The notes under the pieces: generated by a model
What the model was told of the DNA's origin: nothing
The model's database searches: none
What the model saw: only the letters and a program-made list of their open reading frames with translations
Translations under genes and position numbers: made by a program
Part shown: piece after piece, positions 1-6,143 of the stretch
Position numbering within the stretch: the stretch's first letter is position 1
Layout of the letters: the number at the start of each line of letters is the position of its first letter
Origin: an uncultured Fimbriimonadales bacterium
Lineage (GTDB): Bacteria > Armatimonadota > Fimbriimonadia > Fimbriimonadales > GBS-DC
Reading direction: 5' to 3'
Assembly (NCBI GenBank): GCA_937925775.1
Contig: CALAMM010000119.1
Coordinates: 1-8,377 of the forward strand
DNA: 8,377 bases

Positions 1-146
1 GCGTTGCACGGACAGGGATGTCCGTGCCACATTCTGTGGCTTGGACACTTGTTTCCGGGCGTTGCACGGACAGGAATGTCCGTGCCACAGTTTGTGGCTG
101 GGACGCTTTTGTCCGAGCGTATTTGCACGGACAGGAATGTCCGTGC
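1..146. repeat. Tandem array of three palindromic repeat units
   Basis: Three copies of an identical 9-base inverted repeat, GCACGGACA-N4-TGTCCGTGC, lie at 6-27, 64-85 and 125-146, spaced 58 and 61 bases apart. The four loop bases are GGGA in copy 1 and GGAA in copies 2 and 3. In copies 1 and 2 a second small palindrome follows (CCACA-N3-TGTGG at 27-39 and 85-97), and the rest of each unit is also similar (GCGTTG before the palindrome, a GGAC-type segment after it), so this is a degenerate tandem repeat and not isolated hairpins. On the minus strand each palindrome is preceded by GTGG or GTAG, like the tetranucleotide that precedes the hairpin in REP elements. The third copy begins 3 bases past the stop of the flagellar gene read on the minus strand, so it could fold in that mRNA and protect or terminate it. 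No T tract follows. Whether it is a REP-type mobile repeat, a processing or terminator hairpin, or a protein site is undecided. Confidence 0.85.
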
Positions 147-148
147 TA

Positions 149-874
149 CTAAATCTTCGCCAGTTCGTTGATTGCTCGTCCCAGCGTCTCATCGTGAGCA
201 TGGATCGCCCTCTGGTGGGTCTCGTAAGCGCGGATGAGTTCGATCATGCTAACCATCTCGCGCACCATGTTCACATTCGAGGCTTCCAGAGCGCCTGCGA
301 CGACACGCGGGTTCGCGGCGGGTTGCACCGCGCCGACGAAGTAGCCATCGGGGTCTTTGGTGAGATTGCCCTGCACCACCAGCAGCTGCCCGACCTGCGC
401 GCCGTTTGCAAGCACCGCGCCGTTCTCGCCGATGTGGATGGCTGCGGTACTGGGCAGCGCCAGTGGCTGGTTATTTATGCCAAGCACGGGATAGCCTTCG
501 CGCGTGGTTAAGATGCCTTGCGCGTTCAGTTGGAACGCGCCGTTGCGCGTGTAGCGCACCCCCTGCGGGGTCTGCACCGCGAAAAAGCCCTCCCCGTCGA
601 TGGCAACATCGAGAGGGTTGCCCGTTGTGATGATTGCGCCTGGCTGAAGGTCGGTGTAAAATTCGCGCAGGATTACCCCTGCAGAGAGCGCACCGATAGG
701 TTGCGCCTGCATACCTTGCACGCGGTAGATCTGCCGCTCGTAGAAGGTCTCGAACACGGGGCGGTCGGCTTTGAAGCCCGTCGTGTTCAGGTTCGCCAGA
801 TTGTTCGCTATCGCATCCTGCGCTTTCTGTCGGGCAGCCATTCCCTCGGCTGCCACATACAGTCCGCGTAGCAT
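149..874 (-). CDS. flgF: Flagellar basal-body rod protein, FlgF/FlgG family
   Basis: This 241-residue protein belongs to the FlgE/F/G family that builds the rod between the flagellar MS ring and hook, outside the cytoplasmic membrane. The N-terminal rod signature is clear: MLRGLYVAAEGM at 1-12, then NNLANLNTTGFK at 24-35. The middle holds the FlgG-like segment GNPLDVAIDGEGFF (85-98) and YTRNGAFQLNAQG (108-120). The C-terminal helix LEASNVNMVREMVSMIE (196-212) with RAYETHQ (215-221) is the usual family ending. The length is below a typical FlgG (about 260) and nearer FlgF or Bacillus FlhO/FlhP, so flgF is preferred; flgG cannot be excluded. There is no cleavable signal peptide, as expected for proteins exported by the flagellar type III apparatus. 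It follows the aldehyde dehydrogenase gene by 39 bases. The ATG has no visible Shine-Dalgarno; a GATAAT -10-like hexamer lies eight bases upstream. No other flagellar gene is in the window. Confidence 0.9.
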   Translation of the reverse strand: MLRGLYVAAEGMAARQKAQDAIANNLANLNTTGFKADRPVFETFYERQIYRVQGMQAQPIGALSAGVILREFYTDLQPGAIITTGNPLDVAIDGEGFFAVQTPQGVRYTRNGAFQLNAQGILTTREGYPVLGINNQPLALPSTAAIHIGENGAVLANGAQVGQLLVVQGNLTKDPDGYFVGAVQPAANPRVVAGALEASNVNMVREMVSMIELIRAYETHQRAIHAHDETLGRAINELAKI

Positions 875-882
875 CAGGGGGG

Positions 883-888
883 ATTATC
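883..888 (-). promoter_or_regulatory. Possible -10 element for the flagellar rod gene
   Basis: On the minus strand GATAAT lies eight bases before the ATG at 874, in the short gap after the aldehyde dehydrogenase stop. A -35 at the expected distance is poor (TGTAAA at 906-911, three of six matches to TTGACA). If active it would give a transcript starting at or within a base or two of the start codon, which could explain the lack of a Shine-Dalgarno. The gene could equally be read through from the upstream gene. Confidence 0.3.
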
Positions 889-913
889 GGCAGCGGTGGC
901 GCAATTTTACACC

Positions 914-2395
914 CTAAAACGCGACATACGCCGCCAGCCCGTGAACGCCCCCCTCGCGTCCGAAGCCGCTCTCCTTGTAGCCGCCGAAGGGGCTGGCAGG
1001 GTCGAACTTGTTATAGGTGTTGCACCACACGACGCCCGCTTTGACGCGCGCGGCGAACTCCAAGTACTTACTGCCCTTGTTTGTCCACACGCCTGCCGAC
1101 AGCCCGTAGCGTGTGTTGTTGGCGATTTGCACCGCCTCGTCAGGCGTGCGGAAGGTAAGGACACTCAGTACGGGACCGAAAATCTCTTCGCGGGCGACCG
1201 TGTGCGCGGTGCTGACCTTTGTCAGCACGGTCGGGCGATACCAGTAGCCCTTACTTGGCAGGACGCAGTCGCTCTGATACAGCTCTGCGCCCTCCTGCAC
1301 GCCTATCGCCACCAGTCGCTCGATTTTCTGCAGTTGCCGTCGGGAGTTGATTGCCCCGACATCGGTGTTCTTGTCGAGCGGGTCGCCCACGCGCAGCCGC
1401 TGGATGCGCCGCCGAAGTTTGCTAATTACGAGGTCAGCGATACTTTCCTGCACCAAGAGGCGACTCCCCGCGCAGCACACATGACCCTGATTGAAGTAGA
1501 TGCCGTTGATGATGCCCTCGATGGCTTGGTCAATCGCAGCATCTTCAAAGATGACATTTGCTGCTTTACCTCCGAGTTCGAGGGTGAGCCGTTTGCGTGT
1601 GCCTGCAACCGCTTTCTGGATGAGCCGACCGACTTCGGTGCTGCCCGTGAAGGCGACCTTGTCTAAGTCGGGATGTTGCACGAGCCATGCGCCTGTCTGC
1701 CCGTCGCCCGTGACGATGTTCACCACGCCGGGGGGCAGGTCGGCTTGCTGGAATACTTCGCAGAGCAGCAGCGCGGTTAGAGGCGTAGTCTCGGCAGGTT
1801 TGAGGACGACCGTATTGCCACATGCCAGCGCAGGCGCAATCTTCCACGCCGCCATCAGCAGGGGAAAGTTCCACGGGATAATCTGCCCTGCCACGCCAAG
1901 CGGTCGGGGCGTGCGCCCAGGAAACGCATACGCTAACTTGTCTGCCCAGCCCGCGTGGTAGAAAAAGTGCGCTGCGGCAAGAGGAATGTCGACATCGCGC
2001 GATTCGCGGATGGGTTTGCCCCCGTCCAGACTCTCCAGCACGGCAAACTCGCGCGAACGCTCCTGCAGGATTCGGGCGATGCGGAACAGGTATTTCGCGC
2101 GCTCCTTGCCCGGCAGTTTGCTCCAGACCTGTTCGTAAGCGTGCCGCGCCGCGCGCACCGCGCGGTCAACATCCTCCGCGTCAGCGTAGGCAACTTCAGC
2201 GAGCACCTCTTCGTTCGCAGGGTTAATCGTTTCAAAATAACGCCCGCTGCGGGGTTCCACAAACTCGCCATTGATGAACAGCCCATAGCGTGGCTGGATT
2301 TTGACAATCTCGCGCGCTTCAGGCGCAGGAGAATATTGCCACACGCTTCCCTGCACCGCCTGTCCATCCTGCCCGTTGCGATCATCGCGACGCAT
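914..2395 (-). CDS. NAD(P)-dependent aldehyde dehydrogenase (ALDH superfamily)
   Basis: This 493-residue cytoplasmic enzyme oxidises an aldehyde to its acid with NAD(P)+. The full classical ALDH1/2-type fold is present. Numbered from the chosen ATG: the oxyanion Asn176 in PWNFP, the cofactor-binding Lys199 in KPAE, the nucleotide loop GSTEVG at 251-256, the general base Glu273 in LELGGK, the catalytic Cys307 in NQGHVCCAGSR, and cofactor Glu404 in EEIFGPV. PFGGYKESGFGRE near the C terminus is also typical. The substrate cannot be read from sequence. The frame extends nine codons upstream to a GTG at 2422, but the ATG at 2393-2395 is preferred because a TATAAT hexamer ends exactly six bases before it, which would place the GTG outside the transcript. 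About 30 residues precede the conserved domain (INGEFVEP, from about 41). The following minus-strand gene is a flagellar rod gene, with no obvious functional link. It is divergent from the transporter at 2639. Confidence 0.93.
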   Translation of the reverse strand: MRRDDRNGQDGQAVQGSVWQYSPAPEAREIVKIQPRYGLFINGEFVEPRSGRYFETINPANEEVLAEVAYADAEDVDRAVRAARHAYEQVWSKLPGKERAKYLFRIARILQERSREFAVLESLDGGKPIRESRDVDIPLAAAHFFYHAGWADKLAYAFPGRTPRPLGVAGQIIPWNFPLLMAAWKIAPALACGNTVVLKPAETTPLTALLLCEVFQQADLPPGVVNIVTGDGQTGAWLVQHPDLDKVAFTGSTEVGRLIQKAVAGTRKRLTLELGGKAANVIFEDAAIDQAIEGIINGIYFNQGHVCCAGSRLLVQESIADLVISKLRRRIQRLRVGDPLDKNTDVGAINSRRQLQKIERLVAIGVQEGAELYQSDCVLPSKGYWYRPTVLTKVSTAHTVAREEIFGPVLSVLTFRTPDEAVQIANNTRYGLSAGVWTNKGSKYLEFAARVKAGVVWCNTYNKFDPASPFGGYKESGFGREGGVHGLAAYVAF

Positions 2396-2401
2396 AGCAG
2401 G

Positions 2402-2430
2402 ATTATACCGCGCCCTCCCCACTGTGTCGC
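2402..2430 (-). promoter_or_regulatory. Promoter for the aldehyde dehydrogenase gene, leaderless layout
   Basis: Read on the minus strand, GCGACA (2425-2430, four of six matches to TTGACA) is followed after exactly 17 bases by a perfect TATAAT (2402-2407). Six bases (CCTGCT) then separate the hexamer from the ATG at 2395, so the predicted first transcribed base is the A of the start codon. No Shine-Dalgarno is present. The sequence therefore points to a leaderless mRNA and decides the start codon. Confidence 0.7.
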
Positions 2431-2638
2431 CACGCAGCTCGGATTCGCCTGCTCAATCGGGGCTTGACGGTAGGAAATTCGCCCAGTTTCGGGAAAACAG
2501 GGATGCTGTGGGCGGGATCGTCGCTGCAGAATACGGTGCGCCTAACGGGGCAGGCGGATTGCTCGCGAAACCGGGTCGCGATTCAGGACGCGAGGGGCTG
2601 AAGAAGCGTTTGACGACGACCTCACAGGTTGGAACGCG
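2431..2638. other. Divergent intergenic region upstream of the transporter
   Basis: Apart from the aldehyde dehydrogenase promoter at its left edge, I see no RNA gene, hairpin or convincing promoter here. TTGACG occurs at 2464-2469 and again at 2610-2615 on the plus strand, but neither has a -10-like hexamer at 16-18 bases. The transporter frame is open back to 2546 (stop TAA at 2543-2545), yet no ATG, GTG or TTG codon lies in that frame before 2639. Confidence 0.5.
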
Positions 2639-4399
2639 ATGAGCCTCGAAATCGCGCTCACGCTCGGTTTGCTTGTCGCGGCGATTGCGCTGTTTGTCAG
2701 CAATCGTTTTCCGCCTGAGGTGGTCGCGCTGATTCTGCTGGCGACGCTGCTGATCAGCGGTCTGATTCCCGTTGAGCGCGGGTTGCGCGGCTTCAGCAAC
2801 GACGCTGTGATTACGATTGCCTCGATGTTCGTGCTGAGCGAAGGGCTGCAGCGCACGGGGTTCATCCGCTGGGTGGCGCGGGGGTTAGAGAAGTTAGCCC
2901 AGCGGGCAGCGTGGCTGGCGGTCGGCGCGCTCCTGGTGCTGACGGCGTTCCTCTCCGCGTTCGTGAACAACACAGCAGTGGTCGCGTTGTTCATCCCCCT
3001 CACGCTGACGCTGTCGGAGACCGCGCGCACCAGTCCCTCGCGCCTGCTGCTACCGCTCTCCTACGCCTCGATGCTGGGCGGCGTCTGCACGCTGATAGGC
3101 ACCTCCACAAACCTGATTGTGAACGGCGTGGCGCAGGAACGCGGTATCCCATCCCTGGAAATGTTCGAGTTCGCACCGCTGGGGCTGATTTTTACGGGTC
3201 TGGGATTGGCGTACCTGTTTCTGGTCGGCATGCGCCTACTGCCTGAGCGTCGCCCTGCCGCCAATCCTGCCGATGCCTACCACCTGAGCGCGTACATCAC
3301 GGAGATAGAACTCTCCGAGAAGTCTAAAGCGGTCGGCAAACGGCTTATGGACGCGGACTTTGTGAAGGAGCTGGGGGTTGAAGTGCTGGACATCTGGCGC
3401 AACGGGGTACGCTTGCTGCCGCTGCCCGACCGCATGTTGCAAGCGGGCGATATCTTGCGCGTGCGGTGCAATCTCCAGCGCCTGCAGCAGCTGCAGGGCG
3501 CGTATGGGCTGAAGTTGGTTGCGGACACCCAGACGCATGCTGAGCCGCCCCTGCTGGTGGAGCTGGTGCTGACCCCGAGCTCGTCGCTGGTGGGCAAGAC
3601 GCTGCGCAGCAGTCGGTTCCGCAATCGCTTCGGCGCGACGGTGCTCGCGCTGCGCCACCGCCAGGAGATGGCGCTGGAGCAGTTTGCGGATACGCCGCTG
3701 CAGGCGGGCGACGCGATTTTGGTGCAGGTCGAGCGCGAGCGGCTCCCTGAGTTATTGCGGATGCCCGACTTCATCTTCGTATCTCAAGTTGAGACGATAC
3801 GCCCGCGCCCCCTCCACGCGCTCCTTGCGGGGCTGATTATGGTCGGGGTCGTGGCGACTGCTTCCATAGGCTGGTATCCGCCTGCTGTGGCGGCGCTGGT
3901 AGGCGCACTGCTGATGGTACTCACAGGCTGCCTCAAGCCCGACGAGGCGGTTCAGGCAATCGACTGGCGGCTGCTGATTATGCTGGGGGCGATGCTGGGG
4001 CTGGGCGCGGCGATGGAAACCACAGGCGCAGCGCGCTGGCTGACCACTCGCTTGATAGGCGCGTTGGGCACTTTAGGACCCATCGTCGCGCTGTCAGGGT
4101 TCTACCTGCTCACTTCGCTGTTGACGGAGGTGATGTCGAACAACGCGACAGCAGTGCTGATGGCAGCGCTGGCAATCGAGGTCGCCGCCGCGCTGGGCGT
4201 CGACGCGCGCCCCTTCTTGTTCGCGGTCGCCTACGCCGCCTCCGCCAGCTTCATGACCCCGATTGGCTATCAAACCAACACGATGGTGTTCGGCGTGGGA
4301 CAGTATCAGTTCAGCGACTTTCTGCGCGTGGGCGCACCGTTGAATCTGCTGTTCTGGATTCTGGCGACGCTGCTAATCCCCAGATTCTGGGCGTTTTGA
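2639..4399 (+). CDS. SLC13/DASS-type anion:sodium symporter with two RCK_C (TrkA-C) domains
   Basis: A 586-residue integral membrane protein of the divalent anion:sodium symporter family, close in architecture to bacterial and cyanobacterial sulfate/anion permeases. Hydrophobic N-terminal segments (about 5-20, 26-43, 55-68, 93-124, 136-162, 179-200) are followed by a soluble stretch at about 215-385 and a second membrane half (about 390-455, 475-515, 523-583). The two inverted halves each carry the expected substrate/sodium-binding signature: FVNNTAVVALFIPL (108-121) with IGTSTNLIVNG (153-163), and EVMSNNATAVLM (497-508) with TPIGYQTNTMVFG (540-552). The soluble insert contains two TrkA-C-like repeats, LQAGDILRV (267-275) and LQAGDAILVQV (354-364), probable ligand-sensing regulatory domains. 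The true substrate (sulfate, dicarboxylate, phosphate or other) cannot be told from sequence. ATG 2639 is the only start available in the frame; its Shine-Dalgarno is weak. It ends 13 bases from the convergent mltG stop, with no hairpin terminator between them. Confidence 0.9.
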   Translation: MSLEIALTLGLLVAAIALFVSNRFPPEVVALILLATLLISGLIPVERGLRGFSNDAVITIASMFVLSEGLQRTGFIRWVARGLEKLAQRAAWLAVGALLVLTAFLSAFVNNTAVVALFIPLTLTLSETARTSPSRLLLPLSYASMLGGVCTLIGTSTNLIVNGVAQERGIPSLEMFEFAPLGLIFTGLGLAYLFLVGMRLLPERRPAANPADAYHLSAYITEIELSEKSKAVGKRLMDADFVKELGVEVLDIWRNGVRLLPLPDRMLQAGDILRVRCNLQRLQQLQGAYGLKLVADTQTHAEPPLLVELVLTPSSSLVGKTLRSSRFRNRFGATVLALRHRQEMALEQFADTPLQAGDAILVQVERERLPELLRMPDFIFVSQVETIRPRPLHALLAGLIMVGVVATASIGWYPPAVAALVGALLMVLTGCLKPDEAVQAIDWRLLIMLGAMLGLGAAMETTGAARWLTTRLIGALGTLGPIVALSGFYLLTSLLTEVMSNNATAVLMAALAIEVAAALGVDARPFLFAVAYAASASFMTPIGYQTNTMVFGVGQYQFSDFLRVGAPLNLLFWILATLLIPRFWAF

Positions 4400-4412
4400 A
4401 GGATGCCTCTCC

Positions 4413-5414
4413 CTATCGCGCCGCACGGATCTCCCGAATCGCTTGAAGATGCTCCTCGTAGGTGCGCGAGAAGCGGTGATAGCCGTCTGGTTGCGCCACA
4501 TAGAACAGATACTCCGTCTGCTCTGGCTCTAATGCAGCGCGGATGCTTGCCAACCCCGGATTCGCAATCGGTCCTGGCGGCAGCCCGCGATTCAGGTAAG
4601 TGTTGTAGGGCGAAGGGTGCTTCAGGTCTTTGTATAACACGCGCTCCTTCCAGTAGCCCATTCCGTACAGCACAGTAGCGTCGATTTGGAGCGGCATGTT
4701 GAGTTTCAGGCGGTTGTAGATGACCGAGGCCACGCGCGGTCGCTCGTCGTCATGCAGCACCTCTTTTTCGATCATCGAGGCGATTGTGAGTAGTTCGTGC
4801 AGGCTTAGCCCGCGTTGTTGCATAGCGTCTTTATAGCGCAGGTAGACCTGTTTGCGGGTGGCGTGGAGCATCGTGCGGATGGCTTGCTCTGCGCCCGTTC
4901 CTGGGGGCAGGCGGTAGGTGCTGGGGAACAGGTAGCCCTCCAGAGAGAGGTTGTCAGGCAGGGGCATTCCAATCTCTTTGAATCGCTGTGGCTGTCGACA
5001 GAGAGCAAGGAACTCCTCTTTGTCGGCGATACCGCGCTCATGTAGGCGTTCGGCGATGCGAGCGATAGTCCAGCCTTCGGGGATTGTGACCCAGTTGCGT
5101 GTGAAGCGTTCGTGAATGAGGATGTCGGCGATTTCGAGCAGGCTTTGGTTGGGGCTGAACTCGTAGTTGCCGGCGGCGATTTGCGCTTTGCCGTTGCGCT
5201 TGAGCCACCAGGCGAGCAAGCGCGCGTTGCGAATGAGTTTGCGCTCGTAAAGGTGCGTGGCGAGGGTATCGGCGTCTGTTGGCTCCCGGAGGCGCACCAG
5301 CTGCGGCTGGAAAGTCGCGCTAAGCGGGCGCGTCTGCAGGTATAGCCAGACGCCCAACGCGCCGCACACAATCAAGAACACGGCGGCGAAGCCAGCGATA
5401 AGCCAACGCTTCAT
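4413..5414 (-). CDS. mltG: Endolytic murein transglycosylase MltG (YceG-like)
   Basis: A 333-residue cell-wall enzyme that cleaves nascent glycan strands and is thought to set their length near the elongation machinery. One N-terminal transmembrane helix (about 5-26) anchors the rest outside the cytoplasm. A LysM-like subdomain (VTIPEGWTIARIAERL, 109-124) precedes the YceG catalytic domain, with EGYLFPSTY (159-167), the catalytic motif IASMIEKEV (211-219, likely catalytic Glu216), ASVIYNRL (229-236), LQIDATVLYGMG (242-253), SPYNTY (268-273) and GLPPGPIANPG (277-287). The length fits the family. The frame is open upstream to 5597, but those 61 extra codons lie entirely inside the preceding gene and encode no family sequence; ATG 5412-5414 starts right at the membrane anchor. 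It overlaps the DUF3054 gene stop by an ATGA junction, implying translational coupling. Its 3' end converges on the transporter. Confidence 0.95.
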   Translation of the reverse strand: MKRWLIAGFAAVFLIVCGALGVWLYLQTRPLSATFQPQLVRLREPTDADTLATHLYERKLIRNARLLAWWLKRNGKAQIAAGNYEFSPNQSLLEIADILIHERFTRNWVTIPEGWTIARIAERLHERGIADKEEFLALCRQPQRFKEIGMPLPDNLSLEGYLFPSTYRLPPGTGAEQAIRTMLHATRKQVYLRYKDAMQQRGLSLHELLTIASMIEKEVLHDDERPRVASVIYNRLKLNMPLQIDATVLYGMGYWKERVLYKDLKHPSPYNTYLNRGLPPGPIANPGLASIRAALEPEQTEYLFYVAQPDGYHRFSRTYEEHLQAIREIRAAR

Positions 5415-5791
5415 CCCTGCATCATCCGCTTCGCAAGCCGCTTCTGGAACCCCCAAGCGATGAGTCGCGGCAACCCCGTGAACAGCGCCACGCCCGCAAG
5501 GGAAATTCCCCAGAACACAGGGTTTATCGCGCCCAGTAGCCCTCGCCCGATTAGGTGGTTGCGCAGCGCGATGCCCAGCGTGACGCCCAGAACCCACGCG
5601 ACAGGCAACGACCAGCGCGCAGGGCGCGCCCGGTAGACACCCAGCGGCAACGCCCCCAAGAACCAGCCCAGCAAAAATGCAGGCAGGTTACGCTGTAATC
5701 CGTACTCGTCCAGCGTGCCGTGACTTTGCAAACCGACCAACACAAACAGCGTTAGCGCAACGCTGTCGCCCAGCATCCAGCCCCAACGCAT
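5411..5791 (-). CDS. DUF3054-like small integral membrane protein
   Basis: A 126-residue protein with four predicted membrane helices (about 6-22, 35-53, 61-77 and 92-112) and a basic tail (QKRLAKRMM, 116-124). The pattern is that of DUF3054: an Asp and a Ser-His-Gly motif in or after helix 1 (GDSVALTLFVLVGLQSHG, 8-25), LPAFLLGWFLG (36-46), an Arg-Asn pair after helix 3 (LRNHLIGRG, 76-84), and a hydrophobic fourth helix. No function is established for the family. It is the first gene of a minus-strand pair: its TGA overlaps the mltG ATG, so the two are probably co-translated, hinting at a cell-envelope role (inference). The ATG has no Shine-Dalgarno; a TATCCT hexamer sits six bases upstream. 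Family assignment is from remembered motif pattern and not from a search. Confidence 0.75.
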   Translation of the reverse strand: MRWGWMLGDSVALTLFVLVGLQSHGTLDEYGLQRNLPAFLLGWFLGALPLGVYRARPARWSLPVAWVLGVTLGIALRNHLIGRGLLGAINPVFWGISLAGVALFTGLPRLIAWGFQKRLAKRMMQG

Positions 5792-5797
5792 AGGATA

Positions 5798-5803
5798 AGG
5801 ATA
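5798..5803 (-). promoter_or_regulatory. Possible -10 element for the DUF3054-mltG pair, leaderless layout
   Basis: On the minus strand the hexamer TATCCT occurs twice in direct succession just before the ATG at 5791. The distal copy (5798-5803) is separated from the start codon by exactly six bases, the same geometry as at the aldehyde dehydrogenase gene. No good -35 is seen at 16-18 bases. No Shine-Dalgarno precedes the ATG, so a leaderless transcript is plausible but less secure than at 2402-2430. Confidence 0.4.
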
Positions 5804-5862
5804 CCTCGCCCCCTGCCTCTCACGCTGCGCTGCGCATAGGCGTCGCGTCCAGCAGTTGAGGG

Positions 5863-5868
5863 TAAAAT
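5863..5868 (+). promoter_or_regulatory. Possible -10 element for the DUF2007-gpsA pair
   Basis: TAAAAT (5863-5868) lies in the divergent gap, 23 bases before the ATG at 5892. It would give a short leader of about 15-20 bases containing the Shine-Dalgarno at 5883-5886. No strong -35 is found at the expected distance. TATCCT at 5876-5881 is an alternative but would start transcription too close to the Shine-Dalgarno. Confidence 0.4.
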
Positions 5869-5882
5869 CTCACAGTATCCTT

Positions 5883-5886
5883 GGAG
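5883..5886 (+). promoter_or_regulatory. Ribosome binding site fixing the DUF2007-like start
   Basis: GGAG lies five bases before ATG 5892. The frame continues upstream to a TTG at 5856, but that codon has no such site and the upstream residues do not fit the protein family, so ATG 5892 is chosen. Confidence 0.65.
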
Positions 5887-5891
5887 CGTGT

Positions 5892-6143
5892 ATGAGCTGG
5901 TACATTTTGAGCGCGCGCGAGCGGCAGCGTTCGGGTCAATTCGTGGCGGTGGCAGCCGCATATGACGATATGACGGCAACGCTGGTACGCGACTACCTGC
6001 GCGAGCGGGGCATCAACGCAGTATTTCTGCCCGTAACCTATCTCTATGGGCCGCTCCAGACGCGGATCTGGGTTCATAGCGATGATGAGGAGATAGCGTT
6101 GCGTTTGCTGGAAGACCTGCGGGCGGAATGGCGAGGGGTGTAG
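5892..6143 (+). CDS. Small DUF2007-like protein (putative prokaryotic signal-transducing domain)
   Basis: An 83-residue soluble protein. After a short N-terminal stretch the pattern is that of DUF2007 (PF09413): a beta strand (QFVAVAAAY, 16-24), a helix (DMTATLVRDYLRERGI, 26-41) whose end matches the family's LeexGI turn, a strand (NAVFLPV, 42-48), then RIWVHSDDEEIALRLLEDL (58-76), the family's V-W-V-x-x-x-D-x-x-x-A-x-x-L ending. The biochemical role of this domain is not established; it occurs as a stand-alone protein or fused to other domains. Its TAG stop abuts the gpsA ATG with no gap, so the two genes form an operon, which gives weak contextual support for a membrane-lipid or metabolic role. 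The assignment rests on remembered motif spacing and is moderate in confidence. Confidence 0.7.
   Translation: MSWYILSARERQRSGQFVAVAAAYDDMTATLVRDYLRERGINAVFLPVTYLYGPLQTRIWVHSDDEEIALRLLEDLRAEWRGV
6133..6138 (+). promoter_or_regulatory. Ribosome binding site of gpsA inside the preceding gene
   Basis: GAGGGG lies five bases before the gpsA ATG at 6144 and inside the last codons of the upstream gene. It is one of the clearer Shine-Dalgarno sequences in the window and contrasts with the leaderless-looking starts elsewhere. Confidence 0.7.

Noticed and set aside
1..146. CRISPR array
   Set aside because: Only three repeats, the repeat is a near-perfect palindrome, and the segments between repeats resemble each other, unlike CRISPR spacers. 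No cas gene is present.
896..1666. Plus-strand open frame of 256 codons
   Set aside because: It lies wholly opposite the aldehyde dehydrogenase, whose motifs are complete on the minus strand; the plus-strand translation shows no recognisable domain.
2396..2422. GTG start nine codons upstream for the aldehyde dehydrogenase
   Set aside because: The TATAAT and its predicted transcription start lie downstream of this codon, so it would not be in the mRNA.
5415..5597. Longer N terminus for MltG
   Set aside because: These 61 codons overlap the DUF3054 gene in another frame and precede the membrane anchor with low-quality sequence; the ATGA junction gives a better start.
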